Positions 5,417-12,261 are shown, counted from the first letter of the stretch. The stretch is 18,028 nt of DNA from JAGQNK01 sp964573155 (GCA_964573155.1 CAZNIN010000014.1:1-18028); one strand, 5' to 3'. Program-made: numbers and translations. The notes: generated by a model not told the origin, from the sequence alone.

Positions 5417-7672
5417 TTAGCTGGCGAAGCGCGCGTGCTCTTCCCTAGTCTTTTTCAAGGTTACCTTGGCCTCTGCAAGCTGATCTTTGGTCTGGGTCAC
5501 AATCTGTTTCGGAGCGTTCTTGACGTATGATTTGTTGGCGAGGCGACCCTCTAGGCTCTTGATAAGCTGTTCCTGTTCTTTGATTTTGATATCCAGCTCA
5601 GCGACGAAGTGGCGCGCAACTTCCTGGTCTATGTCCAGCCATGCACGCCGCTTGGTACCCGTCAAATTTAGGCCATATCCATCTTTGACTTCTGACACGC
5701 CGGCTAGCTTAGCGAGCGACCTGATAAGCTCGGCATGGTTAGAGATGAAATCATCACCGGTATGGTACATAGTCACGCCACTCGTTATCTTGAGTGCCGA
5801 TTTGATGTAGCGAACTTCAGCNNNNNNNNNNNNNNNNNNNNNNNNNNNNNNNNNNNNNNNNNNNNNNNNNNNNNNNNNNNNNNNNNNNNNNNNNNNNNNN
5901 NNNNNNNNNNNNNNNNNNNNNACGTTCCACAACTTGTTACAAAAATTGCGGGCTCCTACAAGTTTTGAATCGACAAACGGCTGATTGCTACCTGGCGTCT
6001 GTCCGGTGACTAGACCCAGACGAAGCGCGTCTGAGCCATATTGTTCGAGCTTCTCCATTGGATTTATGACATTGCCCTTGGATTTGCTCATTTTTTGGCC
6101 CTTTTCGTCGAGTACCAAGCCGTGTAAGTAGACTTTTTTGAATGGTACTTCTCCGGTAACGTAAAGTCCAAACATAATCATGCGTGACACCCAGGGAAAA
6201 AGGATGTCGGCGCCGGTTTCCATGAGACTCAATGGGTAGAAGTCTTTGAAATCAGGACTGTCTGGGTAGTCGAGTGTGGCGTACGGCCAGCTGGAACTAG
6301 AGAACCATGTATCAAAGACATCGGGATCGCGATGATACGTTTTTCCCTCGACTTCTATTATTTCTTCCGTAACCCGTTCGTCATAGATCCAGTCTTCTGG
6401 ATCATCAACATTCTGAAAGGCTGGAATTGGGATGCCCCACGCGATCTGGCGCGAGATATTCCAATCACGTAGATTTTTGTAATACGTAATCAGCTGTTCT
6501 TTTTTGGATTCCGGATAGAAAGTGATCTTGCCATCCCGCAGCGCTTTAATGGCCGGCTTGGCGAGTGGCTTGATGTCGATAAACCATTGTTCGCGTAATA
6601 ATGGTTGGATGATGGTACCACACTTGTAACAGTGGCCGACACTGTGCGTGTGATCCTCGATTTTTTCGAGCAGACCAACATCCTCTAGGTCCTTCACGAC
6701 CGCCTTTCGGGCTTCTTCTATGCTTAGGCCGCGATATGATTCGGGCACGTCATGAGTCATCTTTCCTTCGTTACTGATAACCGTTATCATCGGCAGATCA
6801 TGCCGCTCAGCAACATCGTAGTCATTCGGGTCATGGGCTGGCGTAATTTTCACGGCGCCGCTGCCAAACTCACGGTCAACCATATCGTCAGCTATAATTG
6901 GTATCTCGCGTTGAGTTAGGGGTAACTTAACAGTTTTGCCTAGGAAATCCTTATATCTTTCATCCTCAGGATGAACTGCTACGGCAACATCCCCAAGCAT
7001 GGTTTCCGGTCGAGTGGTCGCCACTGTCAAACTGCCTGTGCCGTCAGTAAGCGGGTACTTGATGTGCCACAAATGCCCCTGCTCTTCTCGGTGCTCAACT
7101 TCAATATCAGCGAAGCCGGTTCCATGATATGTGCAGAAGTTTACCAAGCGCTCACCTCTGTATATCAGACGCTCGTCCCACATTTTTTTGAATGTCGCAT
7201 AGGCTCGTTTGATGATTTTGTCGTCTAGTGTGTAGGTGTAGTGACTCCAGTCGACGCTTGCACCTAGACGTCGGAACTGTGACTCGTAATTGTCTTTATT
7301 CAGAGAGACAAAATCCCAGATCTGGCTATAAAGCTCCTCGCGAGAGAAATCAAAGCGACTCTGCCCTTTTGCGGTTAGTTGTCTCTCGTATACGACCTGT
7401 GTTTCAAATCCTGCATGATCTGCACCTGGTACAAACAAGGTTTTCTTCCCTGTCATACGGTGGTAGCGGATTGCAATGTCTTCGAGACCAAGGGTTAAGG
7501 CATGACCGAGGTGGAGGTTGCCATTAGCGTTTGGCGGTGGCACAACGATGCTATAGGAGTCCTGTCCTTGCCACCAAGGCGCAGCTTTTGGCTGAAATGC
7601 GCCGCTCTTTTCCCAGAGGGCGTAAATATCACTTTCGTATTGATCTGGTTCGTAAACCTTCGGTAGTTTCAT
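5417..7672 (-). CDS. valS: Valyl-tRNA synthetase, interrupted by an assembly gap
   Basis: Class Ia aminoacyl-tRNA synthetase that charges tRNA-Val. Signature 1 is NANGNLHLGH (48-57, HIGH-type) and signature 2 is KMSKS (527-531). The editing domain carries ATTRPETMLGDVAVAVHPED, and a Cys-containing HCYKCGTIIQPLLREQWF segment follows. After residue 584 (NFCNKLWN) the 100-N run begins. The part after it is the C-terminal linker and coiled-coil arm (KEQEQLIKSLEGRLA and onward), typical of ValRS. The anticodon-binding domain is absent from the readable sequence, so the run stands for far more than 33 codons; E. coli ValRS is about 950 residues. The ATG at 7672 fits the N-terminus KVYEPDQYE but has no clear Shine-Dalgarno site or -10 beside it. 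Confidence 0.95.
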   Translation of the reverse strand: MKLPKVYEPDQYESDIYALWEKSGAFQPKAAPWWQGQDSYSIVVPPPNANGNLHLGHALTLGLEDIAIRYHRMTGKKTLFVPGADHAGFETQVVYERQLTAKGQSRFDFSREELYSQIWDFVSLNKDNYESQFRRLGASVDWSHYTYTLDDKIIKRAYATFKKMWDERLIYRGERLVNFCTYHGTGFADIEVEHREEQGHLWHIKYPLTDGTGSLTVATTRPETMLGDVAVAVHPEDERYKDFLGKTVKLPLTQREIPIIADDMVDREFGSGAVKITPAHDPNDYDVAERHDLPMITVISNEGKMTHDVPESYRGLSIEEARKAVVKDLEDVGLLEKIEDHTHSVGHCYKCGTIIQPLLREQWFIDIKPLAKPAIKALRDGKITFYPESKKEQLITYYKNLRDWNISRQIAWGIPIPAFQNVDDPEDWIYDERVTEEIIEVEGKTYHRDPDVFDTWFSSSSWPYATLDYPDSPDFKDFYPLSLMETGADILFPWVSRMIMFGLYVTGEVPFKKVYLHGLVLDEKGQKMSKSKGNVINPMEKLEQYGSDALRLGLVTGQTPGSNQPFVDSKLVGARNFCNKLWNXXXXXXXXXXXXXXXXXXXXXXXXXXXXXXXXXXAEVRYIKSALKITSGVTMYHTGDDFISNHAELIRSLAKLAGVSEVKDGYGLNLTGTKRRAWLDIDQEVARHFVAELDIKIKEQEQLIKSLEGRLANKSYVKNAPKQIVTQTKDQLAEAKVTLKKTREEHARFAS
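5822..5921. other. Run of 100 N (assembly gap) inside valS
   Basis: Exactly 100 unknown bases. By comparison with ValRS proteins, on the order of 190-200 residues, mainly the anticodon-binding domain, belong here, so true gap length is probably near 0.6 kb. Confidence 0.85.
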
Positions 7673-7829
7673 GTAGTTAGAATCCGTTTAGAGTTTGCAA
7701 AATTATCAGCGAGAAGTAATTAGCGGCCCGTAGGCACACCGGCTCGGACAGATCCCAGGAATAGTCGTTGATGCCATTTCATGCATCTACTTTATCACTT
7801 CTGGCTTTTCGCTGCCACCTCTGTAGCTT

Positions 7830-7873
7830 TTTCATGTGAAATTAGCAAAAAAACACAAGACTTTCATATGAAA
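7830..7873. promoter_or_regulatory. Two operator-like dyads TTTCATRTGAAA
   Basis: TTTCATGTGAAA (7830-7841) and CTTTCATATGAAAG (7861-7874, perfect palindrome) share the same core and have centres 32 bp apart, about three helical turns, so they would face the same side of DNA. This is the arrangement expected of a pair of sites for a dimeric repressor. The protein is unknown. Confidence 0.4.
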
Positions 7874-7962
7874 GCATTCTGTAAGATTCCCAATTGTTCG
7901 TATTTTGTTTGCAAAGTACATGCCCACCGGGCAAACAGTCGAACTTTTTATTTTCGATACTA

Positions 7963-7991
7963 ATTATATACTTCTTGTGTCACCAACACAA
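7963..7991 (-). promoter_or_regulatory. Predicted minus-strand promoter, probably for valS
   Basis: On the minus strand TTGTGT (7991-7986), a 17-nt spacer and a perfect TATAAT (7968-7963). The dyad CTTGTGT-N5-ACACAAG (7974-7992) covers the -35 and part of the spacer, as an operator would. The first gene downstream is valS at 7672. Confidence 0.45.
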
Positions 7992-8002
7992 GCCGTAAGC
8001 TA

Positions 8003-8031
8003 TTTACAACAACATGATAGCATGGTATAAT
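8003..8031 (+). promoter_or_regulatory. Near-consensus promoter of the 100-residue gene
   Basis: TTTACA (8003-8008), a 17-nt spacer and TGgTATAAT (hexamer 8026-8031). It ends 8 nt before the ATG at 8040, with no room for a Shine-Dalgarno site. Confidence 0.7.
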
Positions 8032-8039
8032 ATACACGT

Positions 8040-8342
8040 ATGAACAGCACTAGTCCTATAGAAACAGAGAAGTTCACAATTGCTGAAGTACCAGCAAGTG
8101 AGCTCGTTGCGCCATCTGGTCGCGAAACACCTGACGGTCGGTCGATCACAAATATCGATGCTATTACTGAGATGTTTGCTGCGGAGAACACTCGCGTTTG
8201 GGTGAGTCCGAATGGTGTGCTGAGCAGGGAGGCGCAACAGCACAACAGTGAGCTCACACGTGACACCTCGTTATCTCTATCGGAAAAAGCAGGGAAGTAC
8301 ATTGTCTCCATTCGCGGAGAAAAGCCCGTGACAAGAGAGTAA
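8040..8342 (+). CDS. Small soluble protein, function unknown
   Basis: A 100-residue protein without recognised family, signal peptide or membrane segment. The first 40 residues are rich in Ser, Thr, Glu and Pro and are probably flexible. The second half (about 40-92) contains NIDAITEMFAAENTRVWVSPNG and then SLSEKAGKYIVSIRGEKP, a possible short alpha/beta unit. The reason to accept it is the almost ideal promoter placed 8 nt ahead of its ATG. The next promoter's -35 begins 5 bp after its stop codon. It is one of several short single-gene units of this style in the window. Confidence 0.6.
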   Translation: MNSTSPIETEKFTIAEVPASELVAPSGRETPDGRSITNIDAITEMFAAENTRVWVSPNGVLSREAQQHNSELTRDTSLSLSEKAGKYIVSIRGEKPVTRE

Positions 8343-8346
8343 AACA

Positions 8347-8375
8347 TTGACAAAATGCTCATGTTTTGCTATAAT
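8347..8375 (+). promoter_or_regulatory. Consensus promoter ahead of the leader ORF and LOG gene
   Basis: TTGACA (8347-8352), exactly 17 nt, then TGcTATAAT (hexamer 8370-8375): every element matches the sigma-70 consensus. AAAACAT (8341-8347) and ATGTTTT (8361-8367) form an inverted repeat across the -35 and spacer, which could be an operator. Transcription would start near 8382. Confidence 0.75.
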
Positions 8376-8382
8376 GTTATAT

Positions 8383-8448
8383 ATGATCAACAAAAACAAA
8401 AATAAGAAAAAACTAGTCTTGACGCAGCTGACGTTAAGCCTGTTCTAG
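8383..8448 (+). CDS. 21-residue leader ORF in front of the LOG gene
   Basis: ATG at 8383 lies 7 nt after a perfect -10 hexamer, the same spacing as the leaderless genes nearby. It opens a 21-codon frame: a lysine/asparagine-rich start (MINKNKNKKK) and a hydrophobic end (LVLTQLTLSLF). Its TAG stop at 8446-8448 is part of AGGGG (8447-8451), the likely Shine-Dalgarno site of the LOG gene whose GTG is at 8459. A ribosome finishing here would sit on that site, which suggests translational coupling. It could instead be simply an untranslated leader. Confidence 0.4.
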   Translation: MINKNKNKKKLVLTQLTLSLF

Positions 8449-8458
8449 GGGCAAAAAC

Positions 8459-9178
8459 GTGCAGACCAAATATATACCCAAGCAGCCGTTTATCGCTCAC
8501 CGAGACGCTATTGTAGAACTTGTCGACCACGAGATGGAAGAGCGCGTCGACCGTATCGAAAAAGAGTTCACTGACGGTTTTAATCTTATCAACCAGTACC
8601 ACTACACGGTGACCGTATTTGGTTCTGCCCGTACAACAGAAAGCGATGATGATTATCAGCGGGCAAGAGAACTGACCGGTATGCTCGCCAAAGAGGGCTT
8701 TGCTATCGTGACCGGTGGCGGTGGCGGCATTATGGAGGCGGCCAACCGCGGTGCGTTTGAGGCTGGCGGCAAGTCCGTGGGGCTGAACATCAACCTGCCA
8801 CACGAACAAGTTTTGAATCCATATACCACCGAATCAATGGCATTCCGCTACTTCTTTGCGCGCAAAGTCATGCTCGTGTATGCCGCCAGTGCGCTCGTTG
8901 TTTTCCCGGGCGGCTTTGGCACCATGGACGAGATGTTCGAAGCAATCACGCTGGTACAAACAGGCAAAATGCCGAGTCTGCCAATTATCCTTGTGGGCAC
9001 TGAGTTCTGGAAGCCGCTCGACGAATTTATCCAAAGTCGCATGCTCAGAGAATCTCTAGTGAGCCCAGGCGATGAGGCGCTGTACCACATAACGGACGAT
9101 CTGGACGAGATCAAAGAAATCGTCACTTTTCACCGCGACGCCACATCAGTCCTCGCCACCGCAAACGCAGGAGTTTAA
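8459..9178 (+). CDS. LOG-family (TIGR00730-type) Rossmann protein
   Basis: A 239-residue protein of the lysine decarboxylase-like LOG family, whose members are phosphoribohydrolases that release bases such as cytokinins from nucleoside monophosphates; the substrate in bacteria like this is not established. Diagnostic motifs are VFGSART (53-59), VTGGGGGIMEAANRGA (84-99), FFARK (132-136) and PGGFGTMDE (150-158), the phosphate-binding and catalytic loop. About 45 helical residues precede the Rossmann core, as in the longer branch of the family. Start is GTG at 8459, 7 nt after AGGGG; no ATG lies near the expected N-terminus. The stop is followed 3 nt later by a small SD-started ORF. Confidence 0.9.
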   Translation: MQTKYIPKQPFIAHRDAIVELVDHEMEERVDRIEKEFTDGFNLINQYHYTVTVFGSARTTESDDDYQRARELTGMLAKEGFAIVTGGGGGIMEAANRGAFEAGGKSVGLNINLPHEQVLNPYTTESMAFRYFFARKVMLVYAASALVVFPGGFGTMDEMFEAITLVQTGKMPSLPIILVGTEFWKPLDEFIQSRMLRESLVSPGDEALYHITDDLDEIKEIVTFHRDATSVLATANAGV

Positions 9179-9181
9179 GCT

Positions 9182-9286
9182 ATGGAAATCAATGTTGAAA
9201 ACACCAACTCCCTGGAAAAACTGAAATTAAAAAGTACCGCCAACGCGACGTTAGAGCTGCTCTGTTTGCCCAAATCACATAGATAA
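9182..9286 (+). CDS. 34-codon ORF resembling the N-terminus of trigger factor
   Basis: ATG at 9182 follows AGGAG (9169-9173) by 8 nt and the LOG stop by 3 nt, so it should be translated. The peptide begins MEINVENTNSLEKLKLK, which matches the trigger-factor start pattern (E. coli MQVSVETTQGLGRRVT) at M, hydrophobic, V-E, T, L and the basic pair. The frame stops after 34 residues and the remainder of a tig gene is not present, because tsaD converges and overlaps its last 12 bp. It may be a remnant of a broken tig gene or an unrelated short peptide. I call it a possible truncated gene. Confidence 0.4.
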   Translation: MEINVENTNSLEKLKLKSTANATLELLCLPKSHR

Positions 9287-10129
9287 GTTTGGTTTGATGT
9301 CGAGAGAGTAGGGGTCGGCGGTNNNNNNNNNNNNNNNNNNNNNNNNNNNNNNNNNNNNNNNNNNNNNNNNNNNNNNNNNNNNNNNNNNNNNNNNNNNNNN
9401 NNNNNNNNNNNNNNNNNNNNNNCCGATAGCCTTTTGGGCTGTTCTGAGTACGGCTGTCTTGAGGCCGCTATAGGAGTAATCATATTTTGCCGCAAGTTTA
9501 GCTTTGGGGAAAGCGTATGCAAAGGGGTCGCCTTCTGCGGCTTTCTTTGCGACGCTTGGGCCGCCAGGGTAGGGAAGACCGAGAATTTTTGCAACTTTGT
9601 CAAAAGCTTCGCCGATGGCATCGTCATGTGTTTGGCCGAGCAAGCGATAGTCAAAATGGTCTCGCCACAGTACCAGCTGACTGTGTCCGCCAGACACAAT
9701 GAGGCCGAGCAAGGGGAATTCTGGTTGATTTTGAGGCAGCGTGTAGCCCGATAGTGGCGTTTTTGTCAGGAAGTTCGCGTAGATGTGGCCTTCGACATGA
9801 TTGACGGCATACAGAGGCTTGCGTTTGGCTATAGCGAGCGTTCTAGCTGTCATGACGCCGACGAGCAATGAGCCTCCCAGCCCAGCGCCATGTGTCACAG
9901 CGATAGCATCTACGTCATCCCAGGTTATTTCTGACTGAGCTAAGGCACTCTCTAGTGTCGGTGTCATTGCCTGAATGTGCTCGCGAGCGGCCAGTTCCGG
10001 CACGACTCCACCGTATTGGGCATGGATAGCCATACTACTGGCTGTTACGCATGCCGAAAGCTCATCGCCACCTCGTACGATGCCGACGCTTGTCTCGTCA
10101 CAACTTGTCTCTATGCCCAGAACGATCAT
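9275..10129 (-). CDS. tsaD: tRNA N6-threonylcarbamoyladenosine synthase TsaD, with assembly gap
   Basis: The Kae1/TsaD ATPase-fold protein that transfers the threonylcarbamoyl group to A37 of ANN-decoding tRNAs, acting with TsaB and TsaE in bacteria. Clear signatures are GIETSCDETS (5-14), HAQYGGVVPELAAREHIQ, whose final His belongs to the metal site, AVNHVEGH and VSGGHSQL. SYSGLKTAVLR follows shortly before the gap. After 235 readable residues comes a 100-N run, then only TADPYSLDIKPNLSM, a normal C-terminal tail. Family length is about 335-340 residues, so roughly 90 residues are missing rather than 33. The ATG at 10129 is 7 nt behind an extended -10, predicting a leaderless mRNA. The stop is TGA. 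Confidence 0.95.
   Translation of the reverse strand: MIVLGIETSCDETSVGIVRGGDELSACVTASSMAIHAQYGGVVPELAAREHIQAMTPTLESALAQSEITWDDVDAIAVTHGAGLGGSLLVGVMTARTLAIAKRKPLYAVNHVEGHIYANFLTKTPLSGYTLPQNQPEFPLLGLIVSGGHSQLVLWRDHFDYRLLGQTHDDAIGEAFDKVAKILGLPYPGGPSVAKKAAEGDPFAYAFPKAKLAAKYDYSYSGLKTAVLRTAQKAIXXXXXXXXXXXXXXXXXXXXXXXXXXXXXXXXXXTADPYSLDIKPNLSM
9323..9422. other. Run of 100 N (assembly gap) inside tsaD
   Basis: Exactly 100 unknown bases. The TsaD family length implies that about 270 nt belong here, including the segment with the glycine-rich VxGGVxAN motif. Confidence 0.85.
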
Positions 10130-10136
10130 TGACTAC

Positions 10137-10145
10137 AGTATAACA
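10137..10145 (-). promoter_or_regulatory. Extended -10 promoter of tsaD
   Basis: On the minus strand TGtTATACT, hexamer 10142-10137, ends 7 nt before the ATG at 10129. Its -35 region would overlap that of the divergent plus-strand promoter at 10156-10161. Confidence 0.55.
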
Positions 10146-10155
10146 GATGTAGGTA

Positions 10156-10184
10156 TTGATAATACTTATCATAAGTGTTATAAT
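10156..10184 (+). promoter_or_regulatory. Strong promoter of the 196-residue gene, with a dyad in the spacer
   Basis: TTGATA (10156-10161), a 17-nt spacer and TGtTATAAT (hexamer 10179-10184), ending 7 nt before the ATG at 10192. The spacer contains the dyad ACTTAT-C-ATAAGT (10164-10176), placed where a repressor would block polymerase on this promoter and possibly on tsaD as well. Confidence 0.65.
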
Positions 10185-10191
10185 AAAGAAT

Positions 10192-10782
10192 ATGAATCAT
10201 TTGCGTGCCGGTGTGGATTTTCACCCTGAAAATGAGGGTGTGCCTCCGATGAATGATGTGCAGTCAGCGGACTGGGAGCAAGCCCGACTCGAGATGCTTA
10301 CAACTCCGAGAAATCGATTGGTTTTGGCTGACGAACAGCCTGGCACTCGCTTGCGCATGAACACGCTTGAGGGCATCGTAGAATTTACCCTTAAGCCATG
10401 GGGTGAGCAGCAAGAGATTGCTCCAGAATCCTTTGTGCGCGCAGAGGTGCACACGAGCGCAAGTGGAGCAATGCGCTTTGACGAAGTGGCGATACTGGGA
10501 GCAACAGAAGGTACATTAATTGACCACCGAGGTACGATAGACCAGTTTGCAGATTTGGCGGTTCGGCCAATCTTTAGACGAGCTCTTTATCAAGCGGAGC
10601 ATGACTTGCCTGAGGACGAGCAGCGAAGGCGGGTTGCCGAGGGTTTGTTTGTGCAGTCTCAGGTGGGCCGCATGGCCATAGGGCAGGGGGTAACGCAAAT
10701 CGTGCCGGGCGTCGTTTCACTTGTACGGCTTACTCCACAAAAAGGCAAACAACCAGAAATTGTGTTTGATATGCATTCTTAG
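10192..10782 (+). CDS. Soluble protein, function unknown
   Basis: A 196-residue soluble protein with no family that I recognise. After a polar N-terminal stretch (1-30), residues about 40-105 have an alternating pattern typical of a beta-rich domain (NRLVLADEQPGTRLRMNTLEGIVEFTLKPW, then FVRAEVHTSASGAMRFDEVAIL). Residues about 118-160 are helical and charged, and the end (165-193) returns to beta strands. No catalytic signature is apparent. ATG 10192 is chosen over an upstream TTG at 10156 because that TTG lies in the -35 box itself. It stands as a single-gene unit, divergent from tsaD and 51 bp ahead of the MurE-like gene. Confidence 0.6.
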   Translation: MNHLRAGVDFHPENEGVPPMNDVQSADWEQARLEMLTTPRNRLVLADEQPGTRLRMNTLEGIVEFTLKPWGEQQEIAPESFVRAEVHTSASGAMRFDEVAILGATEGTLIDHRGTIDQFADLAVRPIFRRALYQAEHDLPEDEQRRRVAEGLFVQSQVGRMAIGQGVTQIVPGVVSLVRLTPQKGKQPEIVFDMHS

Positions 10783-10820
10783 TATGACTGCGATGTATAT
10801 CAATAGCCTCAGCATTACAG

Positions 10821-10826
10821 TATCAT
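10821..10826 (+). promoter_or_regulatory. Possible -10 element of the MurE-like gene
   Basis: TATCAT ends 7 nt before the ATG at 10834, the spacing seen at other starts in this window. There is no TGn extension and no good -35, so support is mainly positional. Confidence 0.35.
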
Positions 10827-10833
10827 TGACTCA

Positions 10834-12189
10834 ATGAACCCACGGAAAATCGTCAAAAAAATTATACCGACCAGCCTATTCAAGGCTATCGAGCCAATTG
10901 GGCATAAAGGCGAAGCGATCACTTTCGCGATGCTGAACGGTTATCCGGCCAAGGGTCTGAAGATTATTGGGGTGACGGGCACCAATGGCAAAACGAGCAC
11001 GTGTTTTATTATCCACAAGATGCTTACAGAAGCTGGCTACAAAGCAGGGCTCATGACAACCGTGGCGTATGGTGTTGGCGAAGATATCAAGCCACAGGTA
11101 GCGCATATGACGACGGTATCAGTGCCGCTGCTGAACAAGCGCATCAAGGCTATGAAGGCGCAGGGTGCCGAGTACCTTGTACTCGAAGTAACCAGTCACG
11201 CACTTGCTCAGCATCGAGTCTGGGGTGTGCCCTTTTCTATCGCAGTCATGACGAACATCACGCATGAGCACCTAGACTATCATGGGACATTCGAGCGTTA
11301 CCGTGACGCCAAGAGGATGCTATTCCAGCAGACAAATCGCAACAAGCAAGGCTTACGAGTAGGTATCGTCAACGCCGATGACGCACATGCGGAGCTTTTT
11401 GTAGGCGATGTAGCCAATTCGGTCACATATGGTCTGAAAAGTGGTGACATTCGCGCGACTAAGGTGAAGCTGACGCCGTCTGGTAGTCGCTATGTGGCTG
11501 TCGCTGCTGACAATGAGTATCGAATCGAATGTCATTTGCCAGGAAGTTTCAACGTCAGCAACTCGCTGGCCGCAGTAGCCGTCGGCCGAGCACTGGGGCT
11601 CACCAAGGATCAGATCCAGAAAGGAATCGCTGCGCTACGAACCGTCGAGGGACGCATGGAGCGCATCGACGAAGGCCAGGATTTTGACGTGATTATCGAT
11701 TATGCACATACGCCGGATAGTTTCGAGAAGCTATTTCGTGACCTAAGGCCGGTCGTACAGGGCAAGCTTATTGCGCTATTCGGTTCTGCGGGCCGCCGTG
11801 ACGAAGCCAAACGGGCCGAGCAAGGACGTATCGCTGGCAAATATGCCGATGAGATTGTCATAACCGAAGAGGACGACCGCGACATGGATGGTCAGGAAAT
11901 CATGGAGCAAATTGCCGAAGGTGCTGCCGAATCTGGCAAGCAGCGGGATGAGAACTTATTCCTGGTCCATGACCGCGCGGAGGCGATCAAATTTGCTTTT
12001 AGCCGCGCGAGCAAAGGCGACACGGTCATACTGCTTGGCAAGGGGCACGAAAAAGACATTCTGCGAAATGGTCCAAGGGCGGCCGAATTACGACACCTGC
12101 CGCAGGACGACCACGACCCACAGCGCGTCATCGAACACCCCTGGAACGAAGTCGAAGAAGCCAAAAAAGCCCTTCAAAACATAACCTAG
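10834..12189 (+). CDS. murE: MurE-like Mur ligase lacking the N-terminal UDP-binding domain
   Basis: A 451-residue ATP-dependent ligase of the Mur family, closest to MurE, which adds the third amino acid of the peptidoglycan stem peptide to UDP-MurNAc-dipeptide in the cytosol. The P-loop GVTGTNGKT is at 46-54. VTSHALAQHR and HEHLDYHGTFERYRDAKRMLF, containing the Lys usually carbamylated, follow. DYAHTPDS and GSAGRRDEAKR mark the C-terminal domain, and LLGKGHE ends at 406. Two oddities: the P-loop comes after only 45 residues, against roughly 110 in E. coli MurE, so the N-terminal uridine-binding domain is missing. Where MurE has the substrate-specificity motif DNPR, this protein reads D347-D-R-D350. 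The ATG has no Shine-Dalgarno site. It may act on the usual substrate, or on a different one. Confidence 0.85.
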   Translation: MNPRKIVKKIIPTSLFKAIEPIGHKGEAITFAMLNGYPAKGLKIIGVTGTNGKTSTCFIIHKMLTEAGYKAGLMTTVAYGVGEDIKPQVAHMTTVSVPLLNKRIKAMKAQGAEYLVLEVTSHALAQHRVWGVPFSIAVMTNITHEHLDYHGTFERYRDAKRMLFQQTNRNKQGLRVGIVNADDAHAELFVGDVANSVTYGLKSGDIRATKVKLTPSGSRYVAVAADNEYRIECHLPGSFNVSNSLAAVAVGRALGLTKDQIQKGIAALRTVEGRMERIDEGQDFDVIIDYAHTPDSFEKLFRDLRPVVQGKLIALFGSAGRRDEAKRAEQGRIAGKYADEIVITEEDDRDMDGQEIMEQIAEGAAESGKQRDENLFLVHDRAEAIKFAFSRASKGDTVILLGKGHEKDILRNGPRAAELRHLPQDDHDPQRVIEHPWNEVEEAKKALQNIT

Positions 12190-12203
12190 CATACGCAAAC
12201 AAC

Positions 12204-12238
12204 TTGCACAAAAAGCAAAAGCATGATACAATGCTTTT
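12204..12238 (+). promoter_or_regulatory. Promoter of the 177-residue gene with a dyad across the -10
   Basis: TTGCAC (12204-12209), a 17-nt spacer and TGaTACAAT (hexamer 12227-12232). AAAAGCAT (12217-12224) and ATGCTTTT (12231-12238) form a perfect 8-bp inverted repeat whose loop contains most of the -10. It may be an operator or a weak terminator for the upstream ligase gene. The leader before the ATG at 12262 would be about 22 nt and A-rich, without a Shine-Dalgarno site. Confidence 0.5.
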
Positions 12239-12261
12239 ATTAACTATTAAAACAAAAACAT

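Larger units (their letters stand above)
7673..8039. other. 367-bp divergent intergenic region with dyads, no supported gene
   Basis: This region separates valS from the 100-residue gene. It holds a minus-strand promoter (7963-7991), a plus-strand promoter (8003-8031), two TTTCATRTGAAA dyads (7830-7841, 7862-7873), a CTTGTGT/ACACAAG dyad (7974-7992) and a lone ACACAAG half-site (7853-7859). If the minus promoter is used, valS would have a leader of about 285 nt. The 60-codon plus frame at 7781-7963 has no start signals and no protein-like pattern. Confidence 0.6.

Noticed and set aside
7673..7960. T-box riboswitch in the valS leader
   Set aside because: valS is a classic T-box target and GAGGTGGCAGCGA on the minus strand (about 7822-7810) recalls the T-box core, but UGGNACC is not matched, no stem I landmarks or specifier context were found, and no terminator or sequestered Shine-Dalgarno site follows.
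7781..7963. 60-codon plus-strand frame in the valS upstream region
   Set aside because: No promoter or ribosome binding site at its start, cysteine/histidine-rich random-looking composition, and it overlaps the dyads.
2841..10129. Recoded TGA (genetic code 25) as in Gracilibacteria/Absconditabacteria
   Set aside because: TGA ends the HIT protein and TsaD at normal family ends, and I saw no in-frame TGA inside the conserved genes.
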